DNA of 64,000 bases from Liolophura sinensis (Eukaryota; Mollusca; Polyplacophora; Chitonida; Chitonidae), in the NCBI RefSeq assembly GCF_032854445.1, contig NC_088297.1:16753127-16817126 (forward strand), given 5' to 3'. The notes under the pieces were generated by a model. That model did not search any database and was not told the origin of the DNA. It saw only the letters and a program-made list of their open reading frames with translations. The translations under genes were made by a program, and so were the position numbers. How positions within the stretch are numbered: position 1 is the stretch's first letter; each line of letters starts with the position of its first letter. Positions 38,978-51,140 of the stretch are shown one piece after another.

Positions 38978-41739
38978 AAAGAAAACAGTTTTAGCATCGA
39001 GTCCAAAAGTCTGTTTCTTGTAATAACGAAAAGTCACAAGCAAATGTATTAAACTTAGCGAAACTATGCAAGTCCAGAAGAAAGAATTAAATTTGAATGG
39101 TTGTTTGTTTGTTTCATGGTAAAATTGCTTTAAGTTTTGCTCCCGGCTGAGCCTCCTGGCATTGAGTTGAAACAGGCCTGTCACATGAGGATACCGTAAT
39201 GGAATCACAGAAATAATGTTTAAAGTGGTGTTAAACATGCATGGAACAAACTCCCCGGCGTCATTGCCTAAGTTTGACTCTCTTTGTTCTGTTATTGGAT
39301 TTTTTTTTAGTTGTACATTTTTTATTTTATGTAACCATTATACTCAAGAATTTTTGACTTATGCCGTGGCGGTCAGTCTCAAAAGTGAAGGAGACGGGAG
39401 TCCAGTTACCGAGGAACTTTCCAAAATCGGATATACAGGTATGAACATCATACTTGACAAATCATGGTCTTCAAGGTACACTAGACGAATTATCTGACAT
39501 AGTCTTTAAAGTGAATATTAACATAAAGGAAAAATACTAGCTTCGCTGTCTAAGCTCTGGTCTTATGGATTTTTTCGTACTTTTATTCTAAGGCGTCTAA
39601 AAGGCGGAAAACACTAATATCCAGATGGACAATTTACACAGAGTTGCGAAAACAATTTTAATATTCGAGAAAAAGGGCTGGTTAGTGAAAAATTAAAAAC
39701 TCCCACCGATACTAAATTTCTTCCCAAGTGGTTATAGGTACACAATCCTAAAAGTTATTATACCACGATCTAACGTGACAACCCCCTGAGGTGGGTACCA
39801 CAAAGACATCTTTTGGATCCTGGAGGTTTAACTTTTTCCACATTGCCTTTAAGATAACACAGATGAGGTGGTCAAATTTGTATAATTTGAAGCACAAAAA
39901 TAAGTGATGAAGTCGTTTTGTATATTTTTTTTCCTTTTTATTTTTTCAAACTCTCGTGGAATGCTAAATGGTTTCATTTGTAGAATCGGTAGGCTTTTGG
40001 AGATTCCCCTTTGTGTTTGAAAACTTATTTCACCAATTGTAATGAAGAGGTCCATGGGTTAACCGGATGGCTTTTAGGGAACAAAAATTGAACTGATAAG
40101 TTATGAGATAAGGTTTAAAAAGTGCCAAGAGGTGTAATTAAATGGCTGAATTGTACGTGGGAACATTTAAGTGGGTAATTTAAAAAGCGTTTATCATAAT
40201 TTGATGAAAGAGAAATCCCAACAATTTAAAACTCGATCTGGAAGCCATCATGAAAAACTCGCATGAAAGGCTCAATAAATCCTCTGCATAAGTGCAGGCT
40301 CTTAAGAAAGTTCCATAAAAAATGACATATTTACGTACATAACTTGCTAATTTAGTTAACTTTTTATACCCTTGAAAGTAACACCATTATCGCGTGACTA
40401 TGATTGTTTTGCAGAGGGATTTTGAGCTCCAGATAAGATGAAACATGAGGCTCTATCAAATGAGGTACATTTCTAACCTGAAGTAATTCGGACCAAAGTT
40501 GTTAAGCATATTAAACATGTAGCGTATGCTGTAAAACTGGATAGGAAGACTTGACTGATCGAGAGAAGTCATGTTTAACAAATGCCCGGAGCACCAGTTA
40601 GTAAACACCCATTTGTGGAGAGCTGACGATTCATGATATCACGTTCCACAGCATGCACCATATGTTTTGCTATGCCGAAAATGAGTATTCCTGCTCTGAT
40701 GGTACTTTAAATCGCTGAATTTGTTCGTCGATATCGTAACCATCGCCCGGTTGCTTGCTTTCTACGCATGCAGACGCCAGAGAGCACACAAAGGGAAATA
40801 ACTGCAGTAGAATAAACGCGCGTAATCGTTGGCAACTGCCTCGTTAACCTGGGATATTACTTTATACGAGTGGTGTTGCTTTCTTTTTCCACGATATCGT
40901 TTTACATCATATTTTTAGAGAATATCACGTGAACATGTATTGACCAATAAAAAATAAGAATCACTATACGAGGTATAATAGTGTCTGGTGAAACTCCACA
41001 AACCCCATGCCCATGCCCAGATTTGAACCCGCAATATATAGCTCTGCATAAAATTCCTCTGTGGCTCATATGGAAACTATCCATAAATCTATCTGACCTC
41101 AATGTGTCTTAACTAATATTTAGCTTTGTTCATTAGCTGCCGGCTTGGCAGCCAGTAACAGGAAACAATAGGACTAGTGGCTCCAGGAGTCAAGCTAGCT
41201 TCGTGGGCAAACAGGTGCTCGTGTATCAGCGGTAGACAGCTCCCACGAATAAATTCCAGAGGTGAAAACAGGGTCACTGCGATAACAGGATGTATCCATC
41301 GCGGCTAATGAATGGATAGTGCGCACGGTAGGTTTATTACGAGGGGACAGTCTCTGATAACAATTGGGACGTTATTTTTCTGCCGATCAGCTAGCCGTCA
41401 ACTTAGATCACGTGATTTCTCGCAGGAAGAGAGACTTTAGACAGTCTAGTTTGCAAGTGTTGTTTTTTCATTGTTATCATGGGATATGCTACACCTAGTC
41501 CGTTCTGTTTAAAATCTGTACACTGTCATGTGTCGAGTGCTTTTCGAAATAGAATCTGAAGCAGTGGCATTTAGTGCCTAGCAAGTCTTTCGACAGGGCC
41601 ATTCAGTGGATGTCGCTTAGACTTCCTGACAGGATCATTCATATTCAGTCAGTCAGTCAGTCACAAAGCCTTATCAAGCATAGGTAGTCAGGAAAACCAC
41701 ATCTTATTTACATACATAAATTATTATTACTATTTATAT
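38978..41739. other. Intergenic, no gene seen
   Basis: Unique DNA. A degraded tRNA-like B box (gatttgaaccc on the plus strand) lies near 41020. The 41130-41480 part has several GATA cores (cgataacag, tgataacaat) and CACGTG but no coding signal. Confidence 0.4.
41644..41662. repeat. Short CAGT tetranucleotide run
   Basis: cagtcagtcagtcagtcac. A similar sequence recurs near 43650. Confidence 0.8.
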
Positions 41740-42296
41740 TTATATACTCATTCACTCAATTATGTACATTCACTTACTTGTGTACACATCTACTCGCTTG
41801 TATACACATTCAATTACTTATATACACATTCACTTACTTGTATACACATCCACTCCCTTGCATACATGTTCACTTATTTATATACACGCTCACTGACTTA
41901 AATACACATTCACTCACTTGTAGAAACATTCACTTACTTATATACTCATTTGCTTAGTTACTTACTCATGCAGTTTCCTATATACTCATTTGCTTACTTA
42001 TATACTCATTCACACACCTATACACTCTTTCGCTCACTTATATACTCGTTCACTTACTTATATACACATTCACACACTTGTATACACATTCACTTAGTTA
42101 TATACTCATTCACTCACCCATACACTCATGTACTCACTTATATAATCTTTCACTCAATTTAATACTCATTTACTCACTCATATGCTTATTCACTCATTTA
42201 TATACTCATTTACTTAATTATACACTCATTCACTCATTTATATACTCATTCACTTAATTATACACTCATTCATTCAAGTATATACTCATTCACTCA
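41740..42296. repeat. ~20-bp minisatellite (tatatactcattcacttac type)
   Basis: Degenerate tandem units alternating acttatatac and acattcact. The array resumes at 43073-43130 and decays through about 43600, so the 42297-43072 segment splits it. Confidence 0.9.
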
Positions 42297-42351
42297 CTGT
42301 TATGTGCACAACTGCCGTCAGCTTCTAAATTTAGCTTGCCACTGTTTACAT

Positions 42352-42825
42352 ATGCTGAGTTCAGGGCCTGCTGTCTGCCTCTGCCTTAGAATGTTCCAGA
42401 ATACGCTCAGTTCGGGGCCTGTTTGTTTACAACAAGTGTTCAGGAATTTTCTTATTCTAGAAAATTCCACCAGTCTATATAAGACCTATGAAAGCAGGTC
42501 AAAGAAGGAGAAAGGAGAATTATTGAGAGTTTTGGATGCTTTCGATGTGTATTACTTTAGCAAGCCTTTTGTGCTGAATTTTGGTGTCTTTATAGCCTCT
42601 GGCTTTGTTATATCCTATCTCCACCGAGCACTTGTTCAGTCTGAACTTGTATATTTAATTTGTGCTCTTGTGTACACAGTACTTATTAGTACACGGACCC
42701 TGTCTGTGGAATTTTGTGTATATTTCGTCATACACTCAGTTATAATGTGGATTTTCCGTCTTATGAATATTGCCTCTGTGCATTTCTTTAAGCATTGTGG
42801 AGTACATGCGTCCTTTTGGACTTGA
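42352..42825 (+). CDS. Unassigned open frame within a segment interrupting a minisatellite
   Basis: From the first ATG this gives 157 codons and a stop. The middle is hydrophilic (YESRSKKEKGELLRVLDAFD) and the second half has several hydrophobic stretches. The N-terminus holds a repeated peptide (LSSGPAVCL / LSSGPVCL), reflecting a diverged ~50-bp direct repeat in the DNA. An AATAAA lies at about 42953. The open frame sits inside the ~770-bp segment that interrupts the 20-bp array. I recognise no family. A frame of this length is near what chance allows in 64 kb, so it may not be a gene. Confidence 0.15.
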   Translation: MLSSGPAVCLCLRMFQNTLSSGPVCLQQVFRNFLILENSTSLYKTYESRSKKEKGELLRVLDAFDVYYFSKPFVLNFGVFIASGFVISYLHRALVQSELVYLICALVYTVLISTRTLSVEFCVYFVIHSVIMWIFRLMNIASVHFFKHCGVHASFWT

Positions 42826-43072
42826 CACCGTTGTACATGTAAGTACTTTAGTATTTGTATAGATACTGCTATCCTTTCTTGTTAAACTTAAGCACTTTAG
42901 TATTTGTAAAAGTCTTGTTATCTGTTCTTGTTAAACCTAATAATTTTTTGTAAAATAAAATCTGCTGGTTTTGGTTACTTTTTTGTGCGGCTAAACTGTC
43001 GTGTATTTCGAACAAGCCATCTCTTTATAATACAGACAGTTTGGGTTGTAACACTCACCTGTATGTGCATTA

Positions 43073-43680
43073 TATACTCGTCCATTCACTTATATACTCA
43101 TTTACTCACTTACTTATTCACCCAACCCATACTTATCCACTCTGAAACTTACACCTCCAGAAAGCCACGTACGGACACATACCAAATCCCACCCACTAGT
43201 ACACACCCACACATATTTACCCGGTTACTAGTTCAAATTCTTTCTCACACACGTTTATTTATTCACGTTTATCACTCACTGAGTGGGTCATTTATTCACT
43301 CAGCCGCTTGCTATCTCACTCACTCGTTCACTTACTCGCGCAATTAGTGACTGAATCACTGATTTTCAGTCATAAACTCCATGAATCACTCACTCGCTTG
43401 ATATCTCACTCATTTATTCACTTAATTACCAGTTCCGTCATTCAACAAGTGGATCGCTTACGCATTCACTCATCCACTCCCTCTATTCCTCAGTCTCTCG
43501 CTACTTTACTCACTAACTGTCTCAAATGGGCAATTATTTAAACCACTCGTTCACTAATCATCCTCAACCACATGCTCACTCATCCTCTACTCCTATAACT
43601 TAGTAAAGCAATCAGTTGACCAGTCAGTTACAAAGTTACCCCGCCAGCCAGACAGTCAGTCACTCAATCAGTACGTAAGA
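43073..43680. repeat. Continuation of the 20-bp minisatellite, decayed
   Basis: tatactcgtccattcactta and related units give way to irregular cactcactcgttcac sequence. Open frames across it are low-complexity S/T/H/L runs, not genes. Confidence 0.75.
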
Positions 43681-44161
43681 CTTTCCTGTACAGAGTTAAC
43701 AATATAAACATGCGTTGTGACTTCCTTGTAAAACAAGCGCCATTGCTACCAGGTGTCACTATATATATCTGAGGGAACAGACGTGCCAGTGTATAAGACA
43801 ATACCAGCAAAAGAATGTACACCGCCATCAGATTTCACTCTCTGATTACAGCCAGTGTTTTATTACAGCACGTTGCATCTATGGTGGGCGATTCGAACCA
43901 CAATACGGTATTTAGTATGTTTTGGTTCCGAGTAACTCTTTAGGTCTTTTTCAATGCCTCCTTGCTCTGTAAGTTAAGGTGCAAGTCTTTTAGCTTCTAA
44001 GCAAGACTTCTATCCTTCGTGTCATCGGCATGATACCTCAGTGGCGGCAGCACTTTGGCGGCATGGACTCGCCCTGCCACAAGAAGACACATGCAGTAGA
44101 TGAATACACACTTAATGACTCCTCGTCGTCATATGACCGAAAACGTACGACGTAAAATCCC

Positions 44162-44711
44162 AGTCATGCATACATACACACATACATACACACAAACATG
44201 CACACACACACACACATACATACACACAAACACGCACACAAACACGCACACAAACATACACACATACATACACAGAAACACGCACACACATGCACACATA
44301 CATACACACAAACACGCACGCACGCATACATACCCACATACATACACACAAACACGCACACATACATAGATACATACATAGATACATACATACATACATA
44401 CATACATACATACATACATACATACATACATTCATACACACATACATACATACATACATACATACATACATACATACATACATACATACATACATACATA
44501 CAGACATACATACATACATACATACATACATACATACATACACACACACATACACACATACATACATACATACATAAATACATACATACATACATACATA
44601 CATACATACATACATACATACATACATACATACATACATACGTACATACATACATACATACATACATACATACATACATACATACATACATACATACATA
44701 CATACATACAT
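44162..44711. repeat. (CATA)n / (CACA)n microsatellite, 550 bp
   Basis: Tetranucleotide array with CACA-rich left part. All six frames give artefactual YIHT/VCMY repeats. Confidence 0.97.
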
Positions 44712-44871
44712 CATACGTCATAGTATCTTGTCTTGTGCTTTATCTCTGTCTTATAAAACTGACCATCATCGTAGTATTATGAACCAAACGCTTTGCCAGC
44801 TCAAATACTACTTTGCCCCAATCAGCTTGTCATATACCTCAGGGACAGATGCTCTGTCCACTTTCCTTCAC

Positions 44872-44872
<1 letters not shown>

Positions 44873-44953
<81 letters not shown>
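44873..44953. repeat. (TA)n microsatellite
   Basis: About 80 bp of uninterrupted TA. Confidence 0.95.
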
Positions 44954-44956
<3 letters not shown>

Positions 44957-44979
44957 TCTGCTTTCTAAAGAGATTATGA

Positions 44980-45565
44980 CAGACAGGCAAAGGGACAGAC
45001 AGACAAAGAGAACGAAAGACAAAGGGAAGGACAGACAAAGAAACAGACAGGCAAAGAGACACACAGACAAAGAGACAAACAGACAAAGAGAGAAACAGGC
45101 AAAGAGACACACAGACAAAGAGATAGATAGGCAAAGAGATAGATAGGCAAAGAGAAAGACAGGCAAAGAGACACACATACAAGGCGACAGGCACACAAAG
45201 AGACAGATAAACATAGAGACAGAAATACAAATAGACAGCCTGAAAAAGAGACAGACGGACAAAGTGACAGACAAGCAAAGAGACAGATAAGCAAAGAGAC
45301 AGACATAAAGAGGCAGGCAGATAAAGTGACAGGCAAGGAAAGATACAGACAAACAGAGACATAGACAGGCAGAGAGACAAACAGACAGTTAAGGAGACAG
45401 ACAGACAGGCAAAGAGGCAGACAGACAAAGAAACAGACAGACAAAGAGATAGACAGACATAAAGACAAAGACATAGGCAAACAGAAAGACAAAGAGACAG
45501 ATAGGCAAGAGACAGGCAGACACAAGGACAGGCAAACAAAGAGACAGACAGACAGACAAGAAGAC
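44980..45565. repeat. ~12-bp (agacagacaaag) minisatellite
   Basis: Degenerate purine-rich array of gacagacaaagag units for nearly 590 bp. The long L/S/V/C-rich minus-strand frames are by-products. Confidence 0.95.
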
Positions 45566-46340
45566 CGACTTATATAGAGGTGTTTAGTTGCAGCTAAAAT
45601 GATAGCCGTTTTATTCAGCGTTATGGCCTTCACACGGCCCCATAATCATACGGTTATAGTACACTTACTTTTACAGCTTCATAGCTCTTTGTTGTGTTGA
45701 ATCTGTGACCAACCATTTAAATTTGTATTTAAATACAAAGTTTTATCGCAGATGAAATGTCGTGCTTAGAGCGAAGACTAAGATTCAGAATAAAGCAAAT
45801 TTCGCGCTAAGCTTAAAACAACTTTGTGATCACGGACTAAGGATAGTAAATCCGTCTATTCCACGTCCCTGCACACCCAGCACCCAATACCCTTACCACT
45901 CCCAACCTGTATCACTCACCGAAGTCCTGGAAAGGCAACAGCTAACAGGCAAACATTTGGTGTAATTTATCCTGCCGTCCTGAACTGAACGGGAAGCTTC
46001 CTGCTAAACAAGTTTCGGTTTCAACCTCAGTGCAGGTAATATTTAACGTTTATAGAAGTAGCTATTTCACAGAGTTTGTTGTATGTCTTCTGGAAGCAGA
46101 GGTTAGGAACTACACTGCCATCATTCCCAGCACTGGTCTCAATAGTATATGCTCCGAAAGTGCAAAAAAATCGATAAGCCCGTTATCTGTCCAATAGTTT
46201 TATTACAGAAGATAATAATTTTATAACTGCAAATAAATCATACCAAAAAAAACACGGACTTACTGTTATATTATTTGTGTATGGTGCAGGCTTTGAGTCA
46301 AATTTTCGAGCACGTATCCTAAAACCCTATGAAATAATAA

Positions 46341-46462
46341 ATAAATTTACTTGATTGGTGTTTTACCCCATACTTAAAAAAAATTACTTATAAGACTGGA
46401 GCTAACATTACTGTCGGAGGAAAAGGGCCGATCAAGGGGAAAACCATGGCTATCTCCAGGTT
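46341..46462 (-). mobile_element. Main-family SINE, degraded and headless
   Basis: ttgattggtgttttacccca, a diverged central domain and atctccaggttg, followed by an AAAT array (46463-46545) of the kind that usually forms the tail. Confidence 0.7.
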
Positions 46463-46479
46463 GTAAATAAACAAACAAA

Positions 46480-46522
<43 letters not shown>

Positions 46523-46545
46523 ATAGGTAAATAAATAAATAAACG
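46463..46545. repeat. (AAAT)n microsatellite
   Basis: taaataaataaa units with aaac and aggt variants. Confidence 0.9.
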
Positions 46546-46793
46546 TATGGTGCAGAGTGGTACGCCGTACTTGTTTCCTACCCCCAACCCCTTTTGAAGA
46601 CCCTACTCATTCAACATTAAACACAGCGGTAAATTTATTAGCTTACCGTCTATTTCGGTCGATGGGTCATGCAAACGGATTTTATTATCTCAGACGGACT
46701 CAGTGGAATAAATGCGTCACGGGTACGGTAATCGCAAAGTATTTGCCCCCGTCGCTTTTTTAATCTAAATATTATTCTTATCTTTTGTTTCAG

Positions 46794-46925
46794 CTATCGC
46801 GGCTTATTTACCGGGTGGAATTCCTGGCCAGGGAAGGACACTTTGTCCGGGAGGCGGTGCGGAGTGATATACCGTCACCTGTTTATTGCCTGTCCCCCTA
46901 CTACACTCCGAGCACCGTGTCCCAG
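46794..46925 (+). CDS. Exon-like GC-rich segment, unassigned
   Basis: A pyrimidine-rich acceptor (ttatcttttgtttcag) precedes 132 bp that are open in one frame (RLIYRVEFLAREGHFVREAV, then RSDIPSPVYCLSPYYTPS...) and noticeably richer in GC than their surroundings. CAG|gtcttt or a gtacgg seven bases later could be donors. No partner exon and no family were recognised, so it could equally be a transposon remnant. Confidence 0.2.
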
Positions 46926-48078
46926 GTCTTTGGTACGGGATACTTGCTTTTTCGCATTATTTATATAGTAAATGTGTAAACTTGTAAACCAGTATGTATG
47001 TATATATATATGCCCAATATGTTTGAGCTGTTACTGGTAGAAAAGATTGAGAAAAAACATCGGCAATATTTCGGCCATGACGTTGCGATGACTTTACAGT
47101 GTACCAACAACCTATAATGTATAGTTCAGTCAGTATCATCTTACCAATGCCCGAGCACTCTTCCGTTCGCAAGCAATCCCAAGTGCACTAAACGCACATG
47201 TGTAACCTATAAGAGGATAAAATTTTGTTTAAATTTTTAATCAGGAATATCTTTATATGACTCTGGCAATCAAACCAAAATATTATGCTCAAGGTAAAAG
47301 TAAAGGAGACGAATTACGCAAGAGTACCTATCCAGTCTACCTATCCAGCCCGGCCTAACCCATAATAATTTTCCATAAGAGATAATGTTAACGTTTACAG
47401 CTGTGAATCATGCCCAAAACATTCCATGGCCAATACCCATTGGTGCCAACCTTGCCCAGCCTGTGACAAAGCAGGTATAAAAATCTTGACCGTGAAATCT
47501 ATACCTTTCTAAGATAGCACCTGGGTGGGGTGCCTAGCAAGTTGATGTCACTCGCAGCATCATCACTACCTGACATCTCTCGCTACGATTCCTCACGTCA
47601 CGAATTTCTATCTTTCATCAGTGAAACTCATAAATGTCAGATATTTCGAAAATTTCCATTATTACCACGCATGCACGTGTACATTACAAATGGCCGAATG
47701 GCTTCGGTGAGGGCAGCACTTTGCCGTCGTGCACTATTTCTGCTATAGGAAGACACAATAAATATACACACATCTAACGATTTGTTGTCATGTGACCGCA
47801 AAATTGTTAAGTGCGACGTTAAACCCCAAGCAAACATTCATACACATGCCTCTCTGTTGTTTTACGATGTAAACCCGACGCACCCTTCGGGTTGTCTGAA
47901 ATTGGTGCTGATAATTCTTGCATTCCAGTTGTTCATTCTGCCACTGGCACTATAGATACGGAAACAAACAGATATATTGAAATGGATAATACTCTTGATT
48001 GTTCTTGATTAGATCGAGTCCGGCTAAAATAGGCAGTACAGTATATAGTCTGGTATTTTGATAAACTAAGCTGCGCTG

Positions 48079-48222
48079 CCCGAGTTCGCCGTCAGGTGGC
48101 TGCCCGAGTTCGCCGTCAGGTGGCCCGCCCGGGTTCGCCGTCAGGTGGCTGCCCGAGTTCGCCGTCAGGTGGCTTCCCGAGTTCGCCGTCAGGTAGCCGC
48201 CCGAGTTCACTGTCAGGTGGTT
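48079..48222. repeat. GC-rich 24-bp minisatellite, 6 copies
   Basis: Units of cccgagttcgccgtcaggtg starting at 48079, 48103, 48128, 48152, 48176 and 48200. The 25-bp step before the third unit shifts the frame. On the minus strand it encodes repeats of HLTANSGS, then PPDGELGQ. CpG-rich in an AT-rich region. Confidence 0.93.
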
Positions 48223-48515
48223 ACCCAGGGTGGCCTCTGTATGAAATGACAAGTAGGTTTTCTTGATGGGACACCAAGACGGACGTAAGTGTGATAGAAT
48301 GCTTCAGTTTCAGTTCAGCAGTCCGAAACCAATATATCGGTGAATTTATTCCTGGTCACGATTTCCTTAAATATTATATATTATCAAGTGTCCTTAGCGG
48401 GGTTTGTATACACTTTGAACATATTCCTTTATATGAATACTGGCAGGAAAACGATATTTTGGGAACGTATGGAAGAGGTTTTATTCAATTAGTAGAGTGC
48501 ATACTAATATCTAAT

Positions 48516-48690
48516 GGGGGCTTCCGTGGCTGATGTACGGAGAAATGACCCAGGGGCCTTTCACTAAATCGGTCGCTGTGAGTTCCACCTCACGCTGGCT
48601 TCCTCTCTGTCAGCAATCTGTGGATGGTCGTGGGCTTTCCCCGTGCACTGTCCAGTTTCCTACCACAATTCTCCAAATAAATAGACAATA
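48516..48690 (+). mobile_element. Main-family SINE, internally deleted
   Basis: Head-like ggcttccgtggctgatg, ggtcgctgtgagttccacct and atggtcgtgggctttccccg, then an early tail (ccaaataaatagac). The 3' central part is missing. Confidence 0.75.
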
Positions 48691-49994
48691 AGTAAACATC
48701 AAATGTTGTTTTGTCATATTGATGAGCCTCATTGCGCAATGACAGACACGTAATGAAAATCCACATGTAGAATCTTAGAATGTGCTAACTTATACAGGTC
48801 TGTGTATGACAATTATGGTCAAGAGCTACCCTAGCGGTAACGAGTTGTGGCATCGGTGTGAAAATTACTTAAAGAGACAGGTCTTATATCAAAAATCTCC
48901 TGTTCTGTATATAATTAGTTATTTGACAGGGATTTCATATGAGGATATATCTCTTCTACGGTGACGGTCTTGTGTGTTGATGGAAGAAACTGCGGTGAGT
49001 TTATAGGAAACCGCTGCTCTTCGCATCTAAAGTGACAGAAGTACATGCCGCACTATAGCCGTAGACAAGACCTTACGATCTCATTAGCCACGCGAAGGCC
49101 AACATATAACGAACATATAACCAAATTGCTCAGCCAGCGAAGAGCCGTTATATTAAAAAAATTTAAGAAAATCTGCTTGTTCCGTAGCTATGAGTTCCCA
49201 TACTAAGCTCAGGGCAGTTCATAGAATTTAAAGTCTCTCGAGACGCAGAAGCTCGTGCCTTAACGAATGCACTCGCAGGGTTGAATCCAGCTCTCGCTCT
49301 CTTGGCTGTGGCTTTATGTGTGGAGTTTTTCATCGGGTCTCTGACAAAGGACGGTGGTACTCACCACACTCTGTCCGTTGTGTTTGGCGCCGTACCCAAT
49401 AACTTATACAAGGCAGTGAAACTTTCATAAGTAGAAGATATATGTAAAACCCCGAACAAATAAATATACGGAAATAAAAGGGGAAGAAAAGTTTTAAGGT
49501 GATTATGGCATAGCGACAGTTTTGTTCCAAACAGGAAATCTTAGTAGCATCTGGATAAGAAATAGTAGCCTAAGCTGATGGAGACTGTGAAACCTGGTCT
49601 GCTTCGAAACAGGGAAGTTAGGGGAAGATATAACCTAGATACAGGATTCATGGTTTATACGGTGTAACGATTTTAGTCAACGTCACAAGTTATATCACTA
49701 CAAAAACTGGATGCAGATTGTCGTCTGGTGGTTAACGGAGTATACGTGTCAAGGTCCATGATCAAACCTGGTCTTGAACTGGGAATTTGTGGATTTTCCC
49801 GCCCTTACTGCACGTGGGGCATTCGCGACTATAACGGGTTAAGCAGTTTATCTTTCCTTGAAAATCACTTGCCTTCCACTGTTGTGGTGTGTATATCTGT
49901 ACGCCACCTGTGGGAAAATTTGTCAGTGAATTACCACTTGCAAATAAAATGAAAAAAAAAAACAGAAAAATAGTGTTCACGCCAATAATTTTCC

Positions 49995-50335
49995 GTGACA
50001 ATGTCGGCTTATGCGAGTAAAGAAAGTGTAAATTTCGAAATCCCCGCACAATTCTGTAAATTTCCGAATCAGGAATATAAAATTTTGTTCACGCACCCAT
50101 AAAAGTTATATGGCCATAAAAGAGAATGTAGCTTAGTAACAACATTTAAAAGTGAACTCTCAATCAAAAACCACAATTTTTTGTTCAAACGAGGCACTTT
50201 GTTTTTAATTTGCAGTAGTCAACGTTAGACAGAACAATGTTCTTACCGAAACATTGCTATTTGTTTTTCTATACGTGCTGTCAACATTTCCTTTTTGTTA
50301 ACGTTTGTCTCCATAGCTTCTTTCAGCGGTATTTA
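49995..50335 (-). repeat. Dispersed repeat, copy 2 (inverted relative to 24418-24735)
   Basis: Its reverse complement carries the same ordered blocks (gacaaacgttaac, gacagcacgta, agtgcctcgtttgaa, atggccatataacttttatg). The two copies are about 25 kb apart. Confidence 0.75.
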
Positions 50336-50987
50336 GGAATTGGGATGGTATAGACTGACAGAGGCATTACTTATGGATAACAACTCGTGGATTTATTGTG
50401 TTGGTGACGTTTCGATGTGGGTTCTTACATCGTTGTCAAACCATATTTTTGTCTCCATATATAAAAACATAAATTGTATAATGTGATAAGTTTTATCATA
50501 TTTTGGCAAGTTTAAAATATGTATAACCTCACGGGCATACTTTGTGCTTCCGTTTTTTTTTTCCTAATTTGGAAACATGTTTTGGTCGATATAGATAAGA
50601 TATAGGTCAAGATATAAGTAGTCGCTTAGCATTAAACAAGTGTTATCATGGTTTGGAATGAATAATTGTTAAGGTAAGGTATTTACCTATAGTGTGACAA
50701 CCAAAGCGACATGATACTTAAATTCTTGTTTAGGACACAGCACAAGTTGTCGTCAATCATTAACATTGACATGAAATCAGAAATATAGAAATATAGACTG
50801 ACAGTTACATTTGTTACATATATATATATATTTAATTGGATTGTGCGCATCCACTTGCTCAAGAATTTTTCAGAAAGTTACGTTTGTGGAGTCAGAGTTT
50901 TTTCTCACTCTGTAGTGTCTAATGTAAAAATGCGGGTAGGATACCATTTGTTCGATTAAATGTCATATACACCGCTTCAGTGAAATA

Positions 50988-51140
50988 TTTTATTTATTTA
51001 TTTGATTCTTTTACGCCGTACTTAACAACATTTCACTATATACGACAACAGCCAAAATTATGGTGGGAGGAAACCGGGCAGAGTCCGGGGGAAACCAACG
51101 ACCATCCGCAGGTTGCTGATAGACCTTCCCACGTACATGG
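50988..51140 (-). mobile_element. Main-family SINE, head missing
   Basis: ttttacgccgtacttaacaa, ggtgggaggaaaccgggcag and agaccttcccacgtac. It ends before the tRNA-like part. Confidence 0.82.

Larger units (their letters stand above)
45566..48078. other. Intergenic, no supported gene
   Basis: Contains a SINE remnant with AAAT array and the exon-like piece at 46794-46925. The rest is unique AT-rich sequence. Confidence 0.4.

Noticed and set aside
44112-44782. Long open frames on both strands (YIHT and VCMY repeats)
   Set aside because: They are translations of the CATA/CACA microsatellite and have no coding character.
44822-45633. Three overlapping minus-strand frames of 176-220 codons rich in L, S, V and C
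   Set aside because: All three come from the purine-rich 12-bp array read on the other strand; open frames in a tandem array without stops are expected.
46557-46763. 68-codon frame just before the exon-like block
   Set aside because: It is separated from the block by the intron-like tract, has no start or splice support and no family match.
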